The position numbers and the translations under genes are program-made. Positions 33,442 to 42,732 of a stretch of DNA of 64,000 nt are shown piece after piece. The stretch comes from Phaeacidiphilus oryzae TH49 (GTDB lineage: Bacteria > Actinomycetota > Actinomycetes > Streptomycetales > Streptomycetaceae): contig NZ_JQMQ01000005.1 of NCBI RefSeq assembly GCF_000744815.1, forward strand, positions 628,055 to 692,054. Direction: 5' to 3'. Below the pieces are notes generated by a model. That model ran no database searches. It was not told where the DNA came from and saw only the letters and a program-made list of their open reading frames with translations. The first letter of the stretch is position 1, and each line of letters opens with the position of its first letter.

Positions 33442-35250
33442 TCACATCGGACGGTCCGGCACCGCCTCCGGGATGTGCACGGAGAGCACCGCGCTCCGGC
33501 CCCCGTCCACTGCGTCCAGCGCCTCGCGGACGGCCTCCGGCAGCTCGTCCGGCTTGGTGACGGTGCGCCCCCAGGCTCCCCCGGCCGCCGCCGCGACGCC
33601 CGGCAGGTCGGCCTCCTCCGGGCCGAAGCCGACGGGGAAGGCGCCGCTGCGGGCGGCGTGGCCGTCGGGGTGCAGAGCGAGGGTGGACAGCCTGGGCGCC
33701 TGCCACCCCTGGTTGTCGAGGACGACGACCAGGTGCGGGGTGCCGTAGCGGCGCGCGGTCCACTGCGCGGAGGCGGGCACGCCGAAGAGGTACGAGCCGT
33801 CGCCGACCACCGCGACCACCCTCCGCGCCGGGTCGGCGAGCTTGGCGCCGATCGCCGCGCCCGCGTACCAGCCGAGCGAGCTGCCGCCGGACGCCAGATA
33901 GCCGCCGGGGCGGTCGATCCGCAGGTGCTCGCTGACCACGTGGTAGTGGGAGACGGCCTCGGAGAGGACCAGGGTGTCGCCGCCGCGCCGGGCCAGCTCC
34001 TCGCGGAGGGCGGCGGCGGTCAGCTCGGGGGTGATCCGGCCGTCGGCGTCCGGCCGCTCGCGGCCGGCCAGCTCGGCGGTGCGGGCGGCGTGGGCGGCCC
34101 GGGCCGCGTCCAGCCGCAGAGCGGTCCGGCGGGCCGGCAGCCGCTCGGTGCGGTCGGCCAGCTGGCGGATCGCCGTCCCGAGGTGGGCGCGGGCGTAGAG
34201 CTCGGCGGGGAGGTGCCAGAGCGGCGTCTGCTCCTTGAGCGGGTCGGGGTCGACGACGAGGATCCGGGCCCGGGGCCCCGGCCGGTTCACCGTCGGGATC
34301 CAGGGCACATCGCTGCCGAGCACCAGCACCACGTCCGCCTCGGCCAGCGCCGGATGCCGCCGGGGCTGGTTCCACTGGTAGCCGGCGTGCAGCGGATGGC
34401 TCGCGGGGAAGTTGAGGTAGGCCGGGACGGATTCCAGCACCCGGATCGCCGCCGACTCGGCCAGCCGCACCAGTTCGGGCACCGCCGCCGGGTCGCGGCC
34501 GGCGTTGCCGGTGACGATCAGCGGGTGCTCGGCGCCGGCCAGCGCCTGGGCGATCCGGTCGGCGGTGGCCCCGTCCAGGGCGGCCGGGGCGACCGGGGTG
34601 AAGTGCGCCGGATCGACCGGGACCACGGCCCCGCCGCCGGGGACCGGTTCCTCCATCACCTCGCGCGGGCCCGTCAGGTAGACCGGGCCGGCCGGCTCGC
34701 TGCGGGCGATCTGCAGCGCCCGGTGGGTCAGTTGGGCCACCTGCCGCCCGGTGCGGAACTCGTTGTCGTACTTCACGTAGCCGCGGACGATCCCGCGCTG
34801 GTCCCGGACGTCCTGCAGCCAGTGGATGAACTCGTTGCGGCTGCCCGGCAGTTCGCCGTGCTGGGTGTACGGCGAGGCGCCCGCGTAGATCAGCACGGGG
34901 ACCCGTCCCCGTGCGGCGTTGTGGAGCATCCCGCCGAGGTTCTGGGTCCCGCACTCCACGTGCACCACCACGGCCTGCGGCCGGCCGCTGACCTGGGCGT
35001 GCCCCTGGGCGGCGGAGAGCGCGACGCTCTCGTGCGGGCAGACCACCAGCCGGGGCAGACGGTCGGCGTCGCCGGTGGCGCCGGCCCTGGCGTAGGCCTC
35101 GATCAGCCCGGGGTGATCGCTGCCCAGATTGGCGAAGACGTACTCGACGCCGGCCGCCGCCAGCGCGTCCAGGAATGCCTCGCTCGCCGTGGAAGGAAAC
35201 GGTGCCAACGGTGCCGCCGCGTCGTCGCGGGCGGAGTCGGAGTCAGCCAT
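33442..35250 (-). CDS. Thiamine diphosphate-dependent enzyme (acetolactate synthase-like)
   Basis: A 602-residue ThDP enzyme with the three-domain layout of acetolactate synthases and benzoylformate decarboxylases. The activating Glu is Glu74 in VVCPHESVALSAAQGHA; the ThDP/Mg motif is GDGSYLFGV (483-491) with Asn513 in VVLDNQGW. The central FAD/ADP-like domain begins GATADRIAQALAGAEHPL. The 'stand-alone' subgroup with ASPYTQHGELPGSRNEFIHWLQDV is annotated as ALS-like but is not the branched-chain IlvB, and no small regulatory subunit is present. ATG 35250 gives MADSDSARDD. It is 52 bases downstream of the alpha/beta hydrolase, probably one operon. Substrate unknown. Confidence 0.86.
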   Translation of the reverse strand: MADSDSARDDAAAPLAPFPSTASEAFLDALAAAGVEYVFANLGSDHPGLIEAYARAGATGDADRLPRLVVCPHESVALSAAQGHAQVSGRPQAVVVHVECGTQNLGGMLHNAARGRVPVLIYAGASPYTQHGELPGSRNEFIHWLQDVRDQRGIVRGYVKYDNEFRTGRQVAQLTHRALQIARSEPAGPVYLTGPREVMEEPVPGGGAVVPVDPAHFTPVAPAALDGATADRIAQALAGAEHPLIVTGNAGRDPAAVPELVRLAESAAIRVLESVPAYLNFPASHPLHAGYQWNQPRRHPALAEADVVLVLGSDVPWIPTVNRPGPRARILVVDPDPLKEQTPLWHLPAELYARAHLGTAIRQLADRTERLPARRTALRLDAARAAHAARTAELAGRERPDADGRITPELTAAALREELARRGGDTLVLSEAVSHYHVVSEHLRIDRPGGYLASGGSSLGWYAGAAIGAKLADPARRVVAVVGDGSYLFGVPASAQWTARRYGTPHLVVVLDNQGWQAPRLSTLALHPDGHAARSGAFPVGFGPEEADLPGVAAAAGGAWGRTVTKPDELPEAVREALDAVDGGRSAVLSVHIPEAVPDRPM

Positions 35251-35302
35251 CCCCCAACGGAACACCAGCCCCGCCCGGGCGTACAGGCCCCGCGCGGGCG
35301 GA

Positions 35303-36208
35303 TCAGTCGGTTTCCGGCGCGGCCGCCCGCTCGTCGGCGGCCGACTCCCCGGTGCCGGGGCGCGGGACGAACTCGCGGAGGGCGGTCACCAGGGCATCCG
35401 GACGGTCCTCGGGGACCAGGGTGTAGCTGTCGGAGACCCAGACCAGGCGGGCGTCCTTGCAGAGGGCGGCCAGCCGGGGCCCGTGCTCGTGCGGCATCAT
35501 CCGGTCCTCCTCGGCCCAGACGACCAGCACCCGGCCCGGGAAGTCGGCGAGCCTGCCGGTCCAGCTCAGCAGTTCCCGGTGGGACGGCACCGACCGGGTG
35601 TACTTGAGGAGGTCGCGGCGGATCAGCCCGGCCTGCGCACCGCGCGAACCGGAGTGGAACCAGCCGTCCGCGACCTCGCGCGGCACCGGCCGCTTGGAGA
35701 GCCAGCCGAAGCCGCCGGGCGCCCGCCGGACCGCCGGCACCGAGGCGAACAGCCACAGCGCTCCGGCCAGTCCGAGCCCGCGCGGCACCCGGCTCACCAC
35801 GTCCACGATCCGCCCGGGGACGCCCGGCGGGTAGTTGTCGAAGGCCTCGCAGGCGACCAGGCCGAGCCGGGCCACCCGGTCCAGCAGCCCCTGCTCGGCC
35901 ATCGCGGGCGCCCCGTTCCAGTCGTTGAAGACCAGGGTGACGTCGCGCAGGTCGAGGCGCTCCAGGAACTCGCCGATCAGCCGGGCGAGTCCGGGCATCG
36001 ACAGGTCGGCGTCCGGCCTCATCGGCCGGCGGTGCGCGCCGAGCGGCAGGGTGGGCAGGATGCAGCGGTACTCCCCGCGGAGTTCGGCCACCACCTTCCG
36101 CCAGACCGTGCCGTCCATGAAGAGTCCGTGCAGCAGGACCAGGACCGGCCCGTCGCCACCGGTGTCCTGGTATTCGACGGTACCCGGCGTGAGTTCGACC
36201 TCGGGCAT
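35303..36208 (-). CDS. Alpha/beta hydrolase with Asp at the nucleophile position
   Basis: A 301-residue alpha/beta-hydrolase fold protein. The oxyanion loop is LLHGLFMDGTVW. The nucleophile elbow reads VFNDWNGAPAMA, so Asp96 replaces the usual Ser, as in haloalkane dehalogenases and epoxide hydrolases. The third acid is probably in WAEEDRMMP. The C-terminal position where the catalytic His normally lies reads DSYTLVPEDRP, with no His. It may therefore act by an altered mechanism or bind rather than hydrolyse. ATG 36208 gives MPEVELTPGTVEYQD. It heads the probable operon with the ThDP enzyme and is divergent from GH16. Confidence 0.84.
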   Translation of the reverse strand: MPEVELTPGTVEYQDTGGDGPVLVLLHGLFMDGTVWRKVVAELRGEYRCILPTLPLGAHRRPMRPDADLSMPGLARLIGEFLERLDLRDVTLVFNDWNGAPAMAEQGLLDRVARLGLVACEAFDNYPPGVPGRIVDVVSRVPRGLGLAGALWLFASVPAVRRAPGGFGWLSKRPVPREVADGWFHSGSRGAQAGLIRRDLLKYTRSVPSHRELLSWTGRLADFPGRVLVVWAEEDRMMPHEHGPRLAALCKDARLVWVSDSYTLVPEDRPDALVTALREFVPRPGTGESAADERAAAPETD

Positions 36209-36379
36209 GGTGCACTCCCTCCCCCGCATGGCGGTGGTGTGGACGGTCCCCTCGGGTGAGAATCTAACGCAGCTTCAGAGGACTGGCTGTGATGCGGTGA
36301 TGACGCCGGGTCAGGTTGGCCGGATCGGCCGATGGGGGGAGAGGACCATGGAGGTCGGCGAGGTCCCGGGAGGGGTCCG

Positions 36380-37276
36380 ATGAGCACGGGGTTCCGCCTG
36401 AGGTCGAGGGCGGGCGCGGCGGTGGCCGTCGCGGTCTGCGCGGTGGCGGCCGCGGTGGCCCTGACGCTGCTGCTGTCGGCCGGCCGTACCGGCGGCGACG
36501 GCGGCGGGGGAACCGCCGCTCCGCCGCCCCCGCCCACCACCACCCATCTGAACGTCGCGGGACCGGCCGGGCTCGGCGGGAGGTGGAAGCTGGCCTTCGA
36601 CGACGAGTTCGACACCGGCCGGCTGGACACCTCCAAGTGGACCTCCGCCTGGGGCCGGGTCTCCGGCGTCAGCCAGCCGGTCAACGGCAGCGAGCTGGAG
36701 TGCTACGACTCCTCGCAGGCGGCGGTCTCGGGCGGGGAGTTGCACCTCACCGTCGTCCAGCGGGACAGCGACTGCGGCGGCACCACCCGCCCGTACACCT
36801 CGGGGATCGTCACCACCGACCCGGAGGTGCTGGGGGCCGGGCGGGGCTTCCAGTTCACCCACGGGGTGGTCGAGGTGCGGGCGTATGTGCCGCCGGGCAG
36901 CGGGCAGTGCACCAACTGGCCGGCGATCTGGACGGACGGCCGGAACTGGCCGAAGGACGGCGAGATCGACGTCTACGAGTGCCTGTCCGGCAAGGCCAGT
37001 TGGCACCTGGTCTCGGGCTCGCACGGGGCCGAGGCGAACGCCCCCGGCGCCTACCCGCCGGCCTCGGCGTACACCGGCTGGCACACCTTCGCGGCCGACT
37101 GGGAGCCCGGCGAGGTCACCTTCTACTACGACGGCGTGAACGTCGGCAGCCACTCCTACCGCCCGTCCTCCCCCAACTACGTCATCCTCAACAACGCGGT
37201 GGGCGCGGAGGGCGGCCAGGCCTCGGCGCCCGCCGACTTCCGGGTCGACTGGGTGCGGGTCTGGCAGCGCCCGTAG
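36380..37276 (+). CDS. Glycoside hydrolase family 16, secreted or membrane-anchored
   Basis: A 298-residue GH16 enzyme. A basic N-terminus and hydrophobic helix (about 10-34, SRAGAAVAVAVCAVAAAVAL) serve as signal or anchor, followed by a Gly/Pro/Thr linker (38-56). The catalytic motif is DGEIDVYE, with nucleophile Glu195, Asp197 and acid/base Glu200. WPAIWTDGRNWP and FYYDGVNVGSHSY are typical sandwich strands of laminarinase-type members. A beta-1,3- or mixed-linked glucan is the most likely substrate. ATG 36380 follows GGGAGGGG; the frame is open further upstream. It is convergent with GH65, 21 bases apart. Confidence 0.9.
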   Translation: MSTGFRLRSRAGAAVAVAVCAVAAAVALTLLLSAGRTGGDGGGGTAAPPPPPTTTHLNVAGPAGLGGRWKLAFDDEFDTGRLDTSKWTSAWGRVSGVSQPVNGSELECYDSSQAAVSGGELHLTVVQRDSDCGGTTRPYTSGIVTTDPEVLGAGRGFQFTHGVVEVRAYVPPGSGQCTNWPAIWTDGRNWPKDGEIDVYECLSGKASWHLVSGSHGAEANAPGAYPPASAYTGWHTFAADWEPGEVTFYYDGVNVGSHSYRPSSPNYVILNNAVGAEGGQASAPADFRVDWVRVWQRP

Positions 37277-37297
37277 CGGCTGCGGCGGCGGGCGGTC

Positions 37298-40072
37298 TCA
37301 GTCGACGGTCAGTTCCTCGATCGAGGCCGGACGGCCGCCGCTCAGCAGCAGGCGGAGGGCCGGCGTCCGGGTCGGCCGCCAGGAGACGCTGAGGTCGCTC
37401 CGCCCGGGCACGGCACCGGAGGCGAGGGTGGTCCAGCGGCCGGGAGCGGTCTCGGCCTGGACGGTGTAGCGGGCCGGGCGGCCGGCGCCCCACCGCACCC
37501 GGGCGTCGCGGGTGCCCACCGGGCTTCGACCGGGCGCGCTCAGCTCCACCGTGAAACGCGAGCGGGCGCCGGTGGCGGTCCACGGGGTGGCGGTGTCGCC
37601 GTCGACCGCAGCCTCGGCGGGAGCGACCGCGCCCGCGGAGCTCGCGGTCGCCGGGCGGCACCGGGCGAGGTCGGCGGTCGGCGTCAGGTCCGGTCGTGCG
37701 GTGGGGAGTTCGAGGGTGCCGACCAGGAGCCGGGAGCCGGCCGGGGTCCTGACCTCGACCGGCGCTCCGGAGTCCAGCCGCACCCGGGTGGTGCGCGGAC
37801 CGATCGCCACGGTGATCCGCCGGCCCTGGTAGCTCAGGCCGTGGACGGTGATCCCCCGGGACAGCTGCGGCGGCAGCGTGGGGTCGAGGCGCAGCGCGTC
37901 CGCGTCCCAGCGGAGTCCGGCGAACCCGTAGACGAAGGTCTGCAGGAAGCCGCCGGCCCCGGTGGCGAAGGCGAAGGCCGGGTCGTCCTGGCCACCGGAG
38001 GGGGTGAGGTACTGGGTCTCGTTGAACTGCCGGAAGGAGCCGCGGAGGAAGGGCCGGTAGGAGTTCTCGAAGAGGCTGTGGTCCAGGCAGCCGGGCGGGC
38101 GCACCTGGGCGGCGATGACGGCCTCCACGGAGGCGGTCATGGCCGGGCCGCCGGTGTCCGTCAGGGGCAGGTAGCGGTGGAGGTCGGCGGCGGCCGAGCG
38201 GGGGTCGGCGACGTACTGGAAGGGGTAGGTCAGCAGGACCGTGTCGGCCTGCTTGAGCTTCTGGTTCCGGTAGCCGGCGTACTCCGGGTGGCTGCCGGCC
38301 GGGTCGGCGGCGACCCGGATCCGGTCGGCGATCCGGGACCAGGCCGGGTCGGGGACCGCGCCGATCCGCTGGGCGGCCTGGACCGCGTCGCGCAGCGCGA
38401 CCACCGCCCCGCCGTTGGTCGCCGCCTCGTCGTCGACCCCGGCGGTGTACTCGTCGGGGCCGGTCACATGGTCGATGTGGTACTCGCCGTCCCCGCCGAG
38501 GCGGACCCGGCTGGCCCAGAACCGGGCGACGTCCGCCAGCACCGGGTAGCCGTACCGGCGCAGCCAGGCCAGGTCGCCGGTGGCCTGGTAGTACTGCCAC
38601 TGGGCGAGGGCGATGTCGCTCTGCAGATGGTCCTCGTAGCCGCGGCAGGGGGCGAGGCCGCCGCAGCGGCCGGACGGCCCGTCGTCCCACGGCCAGGCGC
38701 CGCCTCGGTAGCCGGCGCCGGCCGCGTCCGCCTCGGCGGCGCGCCGGGTGTCGTAGCGGAACTGCACGATGGGGCGGGCGAGTTCGGGGTGGAGGGCGAG
38801 GAGGGCCGGGAACATCCAGGTGTCCGCGTCCCAGAAGATCGCGCCCGCGTAGCCGTCGCTGGAGAGGCCGGTCGGCGGAATGCTGAAGTCCACACCGGCC
38901 CGGAGGCTGGAGTAGAGGAGGTAGAAGGACGTGTCGGCGGCGGTCTGCGCGGAACGGTCGCCGACGGTGAGGTGCGGGGCCCAGAGGGCGGCCCAGGCGC
39001 GGGTGTGCTCGCGGAGGAGGCGCCGCCAGCCGGTGGCGGCGGCGCGGGCGGCGGTGTCCGCGGCGACGGCGGCGGGGTCTCCCCCGCTCGCGTCCGTTCG
39101 AGAGGCCGGGAAAGGGGCGCCGGGGTCGTTGGAGGAGGAGATCCCGACGTACTTGTCCACGGTGTAGTGGCGGCCGGCGGTGACCGGGATGGTCCACCGC
39201 ACGCCCGCGGTGCCGAGCGCGCCACGCGGTTCGACCGCCGTAGCGCGGCGGACGGTGGTGCCGGGGCCCGGCACCAGCCGTTCGGACTCCGCGGCCACGG
39301 TGCCCCGGCCGGGGGTGCGGAGGCGGACGCCGGCGGTGCCGGCGGCCGGGTCGGCCGAGCGCGAGACGGGGGTGATCCGCTCGGCGCCGCGGCCGTCCAG
39401 CAGGCCGGTGAGGGAGAGGTCGCCGCTCCAGGCCGGGGTGATCTCCACCCGCACCTGCCCGAGGTGCATCCGCTCGCGGTTGGCGAGCACCTGGTAGGTC
39501 ACCCGGGTGGCGCGGCCGGGGGCCGGGGTCCAGAGGTACGAGGTGGTGACGGTGGCGCGCCGGATGTCCAGCCGCTGGCGGTAGTGGCTGATCCTGGAGG
39601 GCGACACCCCCGGGTCGAGGACGGCCCGGCCCACCCCCAGGCTCATCCCGGACCAGGTGGGCAGCGCGGAGATGTAGTCGTTGGGGCCGGTGGCGCCGCT
39701 GGTGCCGTTCGCGATCCGGAGCTTGGCCCGCTCGTAGACGCCGGCCACCAGCGCGGTGGTGTAGCGGTCGTTCTTCAGCGGCCAGCCGGACCGGCCGAGG
39801 ACGCCGCCGCCTTCGTATCCGGCGCCGGAGGCGGGGAGCCGGAGGCCCAGGTAGCCGTTGCCGACGAAGGGCATCTCGGTGTGGTCGGCGGGGCGGTAGG
39901 CGGTGGCGACGAGCGCCTCCGGGGCGCCGCCGCGGGGCGCGGGCGCGGCGGGCGCGGCGAGTGGGTACGCGGCGTGCGCGGCCTGCGCGGCGGTCGGGGG
40001 TACGGCCGCCGTCCCCGCGAGCAGCAGGGCGGCGGCGAGGACCGCGCGCCCTCCGGAACCGAACCTGAGCAT
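37298..40072 (-). CDS. Secreted glycoside hydrolase family 65 with C-terminal discoidin-like domain
   Basis: A 924-residue secreted GH65 protein. The signal peptide covers about 1-33 (VLAAALLLAGTAAVPPTAAQ). The N-terminal beta-sandwich has MPFVGNGYLGLRLP; the (alpha/alpha)6 barrel has FSIPPTGLSSDGYAG-AIFWDADTWMFPAL (397-425) and the catalytic acid Glu541 in HVTGPDEYTAG. A C-terminal F5/8 type C-like domain (about 785-924: ATASSAGAVAPAEAAVDGD, then YTVQAE) probably binds carbohydrate. This architecture matches acid trehalases (ATH1-like) rather than intracellular phosphorylases, so extracellular trehalose hydrolysis is likely. ATG 40072 was taken as the start ahead of the signal peptide; GTG 40114 would add 14 residues. 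Confidence 0.9.
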   Translation of the reverse strand: MLRFGSGGRAVLAAALLLAGTAAVPPTAAQAAHAAYPLAAPAAPAPRGGAPEALVATAYRPADHTEMPFVGNGYLGLRLPASGAGYEGGGVLGRSGWPLKNDRYTTALVAGVYERAKLRIANGTSGATGPNDYISALPTWSGMSLGVGRAVLDPGVSPSRISHYRQRLDIRRATVTTSYLWTPAPGRATRVTYQVLANRERMHLGQVRVEITPAWSGDLSLTGLLDGRGAERITPVSRSADPAAGTAGVRLRTPGRGTVAAESERLVPGPGTTVRRATAVEPRGALGTAGVRWTIPVTAGRHYTVDKYVGISSSNDPGAPFPASRTDASGGDPAAVAADTAARAAATGWRRLLREHTRAWAALWAPHLTVGDRSAQTAADTSFYLLYSSLRAGVDFSIPPTGLSSDGYAGAIFWDADTWMFPALLALHPELARPIVQFRYDTRRAAEADAAGAGYRGGAWPWDDGPSGRCGGLAPCRGYEDHLQSDIALAQWQYYQATGDLAWLRRYGYPVLADVARFWASRVRLGGDGEYHIDHVTGPDEYTAGVDDEAATNGGAVVALRDAVQAAQRIGAVPDPAWSRIADRIRVAADPAGSHPEYAGYRNQKLKQADTVLLTYPFQYVADPRSAAADLHRYLPLTDTGGPAMTASVEAVIAAQVRPPGCLDHSLFENSYRPFLRGSFRQFNETQYLTPSGGQDDPAFAFATGAGGFLQTFVYGFAGLRWDADALRLDPTLPPQLSRGITVHGLSYQGRRITVAIGPRTTRVRLDSGAPVEVRTPAGSRLLVGTLELPTARPDLTPTADLARCRPATASSAGAVAPAEAAVDGDTATPWTATGARSRFTVELSAPGRSPVGTRDARVRWGAGRPARYTVQAETAPGRWTTLASGAVPGRSDLSVSWRPTRTPALRLLLSGGRPASIEELTVD

Positions 40073-40177
40073 GCGCCACCACCGCGTTCCCACGCCGACA
40101 GACCGACCGCCCACGCTAGGCCCGAGGGGCGGGGAACCGGCGTTCCCTCACCCGGACGGGTGTGTCGGAGCTCGGGT

Positions 40178-40885
40178 TCAGCGGCCGTCCGACAGCAGCT
40201 TGCGCAGTTCGGGGATGAGGGTGTCGAGGTCCTCGCCCGAGCGGAAGGCGACGACCGTCGCACCGCCCCCGGCAGCCCCCTCTCGCGGCGAGAACAGCGC
40301 GACGACCTCGCTCATCGCCTCGTCCACCTCCGCCGTCGGGTCCTCGCACTCGCCACGCAGCCAGCGCCGCAGCACATGGTTGTGGGCGGAGACCACCGCG
40401 CCCGCCATCAGCTCGGCCCGCAGCGAGATCATCGACTCGGACTCGCCCGTCCCCGCCTCGCCGCGCATCCACTGCGAGATGAACTCCCGGAACAGCCGCT
40501 GGTACTGCGCCTGGCTGGCGATCTCCCGGTCCCGCAGCACCGCGACCCTGCTGGTCAGCTTGTACCGCCGGCGGGCCAGCTCCCCCTCCTCCAGGTAGTG
40601 CAGCAGCACCAGCCGCACCGCCTCGGAGACCGCGATCAGCGCGGTCGCATGGCTCGACGTGGCGAGTCGGTCCCGGATCGCCTCGAGCAGTCGGGCATGC
40701 TCGGGGAAGATCACGTCCTCCTTGGAGCGGTAGTGCCGGAAGAAGGTGGTCCGTCCGACCCCCGCCCGCTCGGCGATCTCGTCGACCGTCGTCCGCTCGT
40801 AGCCCTGCTCGTCGAACAGCGTGAGGGCGGCGTCGGCGAGTCGTTCCCGTACCGACATGGCGGGGGACCCCTGCGAGCTGGCCAT
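40178..40885 (-). CDS. TetR family transcriptional regulator
   Basis: A 235-residue TetR repressor. The DNA-binding domain has MSVRERLADAALTLFDEQGYE, TTVDEIAERAGVGRTTFFRHY and SKEDVIFPEH. The C-terminal ligand domain is long and acidic at its end. ATG 40885 (MASSQGSPAMSV) and ATG 40858 (MSVRERL) are both possible; the second is nearer the family norm. It is divergent from the acyl-CoA mutase/carboxylase operon, with a 17-base palindrome in the gap, so it probably controls that operon. The location suggests an acyl-CoA ligand, which is not visible from sequence. Confidence 0.87.
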   Translation of the reverse strand: MASSQGSPAMSVRERLADAALTLFDEQGYERTTVDEIAERAGVGRTTFFRHYRSKEDVIFPEHARLLEAIRDRLATSSHATALIAVSEAVRLVLLHYLEEGELARRRYKLTSRVAVLRDREIASQAQYQRLFREFISQWMRGEAGTGESESMISLRAELMAGAVVSAHNHVLRRWLRGECEDPTAEVDEAMSEVVALFSPREGAAGGGATVVAFRSGEDLDTLIPELRKLLSDGR

Positions 40886-40980
40886 CCTGCACACCGTCCG
40901 TTTCGTGGTCTCGGTCCGGGCGCCGGGGAGGCGCCATGTAGCGCTGATCACGTGCCGGGTCGCGCCGGCGACCCTTGCCT

Positions 40981-41023
40981 CTCAGTATGGAACTGAGTAC
41001 CGTCCTTGTGGAATCCAGTTCCA
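40981..41023. promoter_or_regulatory. Candidate TetR operator before the mutase-carboxylase operon
   Basis: CTCAGT-ATGGA-ACTGAG (40981-40997) is a perfect 6-bp inverted repeat with a 5-base centre. Overlapping it, TGGAACTG (40988-40995) and CAGTTCCA (41016-41023) form an 8-bp inverted repeat 20 bases apart. These lie directly upstream of AAGGAG (41027-41032) and ATG 41039, placing a bound repressor over the start of the transcript. Confidence 0.6.
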
Positions 41024-41038
41024 GTCAAGGAGTAGCCG

Positions 41039-42661
41039 ATGGGCTCCGCAGGCCCCAGTTCCTCAGACCCGCGCTCCGCCGCATCCGAGTCGGGCCTGCC
41101 GATCAAGGCGGTCTACGACGCGGCCGATCTGAGCGGGTTCGATCCGGCGGAGAAGCTGGGGGCGCCCGGCAGCTATCCGTACACCCGCGGCGTGTACCCC
41201 AGCATGTACACCGGCCGCCCCTGGACGATGCGCCAGTACGCGGGCTTCGGCACCGCGAAGGAGTCCAACGAGCGGTACCACGAACTGGTCGCCGCCGGCA
41301 CCGGCGGCCTCTCCGTCGCCTTCGACCTGCCCACCCAGATGGGCTACGACTCGGACGAGGCGATCGCCCACGGCGAGGTCGGCAAGGTCGGCGTGGCCAT
41401 CGACTCCATCGACGACATGCGGGTGCTCTTCGACGACCTGCCGCTGGACAAGGTGTCCACGTCGATGACGATCAACGCCCCGGCGGCCACCCTGCTGCTG
41501 ATGTACCAGCTGGTCGCCGAGGAGCAGGGGGTCTCCGGCAAGCAGCTCACCGGCACGATCCAGAACGACGTGCTGAAGGAGTACATCGCCCGCGGCACCT
41601 ACATCTACCCGCCGCAGCAGTCGCTCCGCCTGATCAGCGACATCTTCGCGTACTGCCACCGCGACCTGCCGCGCTGGAACACCATCTCGATCTCCGGCTA
41701 CCACATGGCCGAGGCCGGGGCGACGCCCGTCCAGGAGATCGCCTTCACCCTGGCCAACGCCAAGGAGTACGTCCGCGCGGCGATCGCCGCCGGTCTCGAC
41801 GTGGACGACTTCGCGCCGCGGCTGTCCTTCTTCTTCGTGGCCCGCACCACCCTCCTGGAGGAGGTGGCCAAGTTCCGTGCCGCGCGCCGGATCTGGGCCC
41901 GGATCATGCGGGAGGAGTTCGGGGCGAAGAACCCGAAGTCGCAGATGCTGCGGTTCCACACGCAGACCGCGGGCGTGCAGCTGACCGCCCAGCAGCCCGA
42001 GGTCAACCTGGTACGGGTCGCCCTCCAGGGCCTCGGCGCGGTGCTCGGCGGCACCCAGTCCCTCCACACCAACTCCTTCGACGAGGCCATCGCCCTGCCC
42101 ACGCAGAAGGCCGCCCGGCTCGCCCTGCGCACCCAGCAGGTGATCGCCTACGAGACGGACGTCACCAAGACCGTCGACCCGTTCGCCGGCTCGTACGTGG
42201 TCGAGGCGATGACGGACGAGATCGAGCAGGCGGCCACCGAGCTGATCCAGGCGGTGGAGGATCGCGGCGGCGCGGTGCACGCCATCGAGCAGGGCTTCCA
42301 GAAGTCCGAGATCGAGCGCTCCGCGTACAGGACCGCGATGGAGATCGACGACGGCAGCCGCACCGTGGTCGGGATGAACAGGTTCACCCTCGACGAGGAG
42401 GAGCCCTACACCCCGCTCCGCGTCGACCCGCAGATCGAGATCGACCAGTGCCGGCGCCTGGAGCGGCTGCGCGCCGAGCGGGACGGGGAGGCCGTGCGGC
42501 GGGCGCTGGACGAGCTGCGCCGGGCCGCCGAGGGCACGGGCGCCGAGTCCAACGTCCTGCCGCCGATGCGGGAGGCCCTGCGGCTGCGCGCCACCGGCGG
42601 CGAGGTCGCCCACGCGCTGCGCGACGTCTGGGGCACCCACGTCCCGGTCGACCCGTTCTGA
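41039..42661 (+). CDS. Acyl-CoA mutase large subunit (methylmalonyl-CoA mutase family, no B12 domain)
   Basis: A 540-residue TIM-barrel subunit of an adenosylcobalamin-dependent acyl-CoA mutase. [32 protein letters not shown] (49-80) keeps the Tyr of methylmalonyl-CoA mutases (MRQYAGF) rather than the Phe of isobutyryl-CoA mutases, and [20 protein letters not shown] is also mutase-like. The protein stops at about residue 540, before the B12-binding domain, so it needs a separate small subunit; none is in the window. ATG 41039 follows AAGGAG. It is first in the operon with carboxylase beta and alpha subunits, indicating propionyl/methylmalonyl-CoA or a branched acyl-CoA as substrate. Confidence 0.88.
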   Translation: MGSAGPSSSDPRSAASESGLPIKAVYDAADLSGFDPAEKLGAPGSYPYTRGVYPSMYTGRPWTMRQYAGFGTAKESNERYHELVAAGTGGLSVAFDLPTQMGYDSDEAIAHGEVGKVGVAIDSIDDMRVLFDDLPLDKVSTSMTINAPAATLLLMYQLVAEEQGVSGKQLTGTIQNDVLKEYIARGTYIYPPQQSLRLISDIFAYCHRDLPRWNTISISGYHMAEAGATPVQEIAFTLANAKEYVRAAIAAGLDVDDFAPRLSFFFVARTTLLEEVAKFRAARRIWARIMREEFGAKNPKSQMLRFHTQTAGVQLTAQQPEVNLVRVALQGLGAVLGGTQSLHTNSFDEAIALPTQKAARLALRTQQVIAYETDVTKTVDPFAGSYVVEAMTDEIEQAATELIQAVEDRGGAVHAIEQGFQKSEIERSAYRTAMEIDDGSRTVVGMNRFTLDEEEPYTPLRVDPQIEIDQCRRLERLRAERDGEAVRRALDELRRAAEGTGAESNVLPPMREALRLRATGGEVAHALRDVWGTHVPVDPF

Positions 42662-42732
42662 CCGACCCTCAACCACCCGACGCCACCAGCCACTTGCCCG
42701 ATGACCCCCCAGCAAGGACGGACACACAAGCC

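Noticed and set aside
37841-40996. A 1051-residue rightward ORF antisense to GH65 and the TetR gene
   Set aside because: GC-rich shadow ORF. The opposite strand encodes a full GH65 with signal peptide and catalytic Glu.
40886-41038. Cobalamin riboswitch before the B12-dependent mutase
   Set aside because: The gap is only 153 bases and shows no B12-box-like sequence. It holds palindromes suited to a TetR protein instead.
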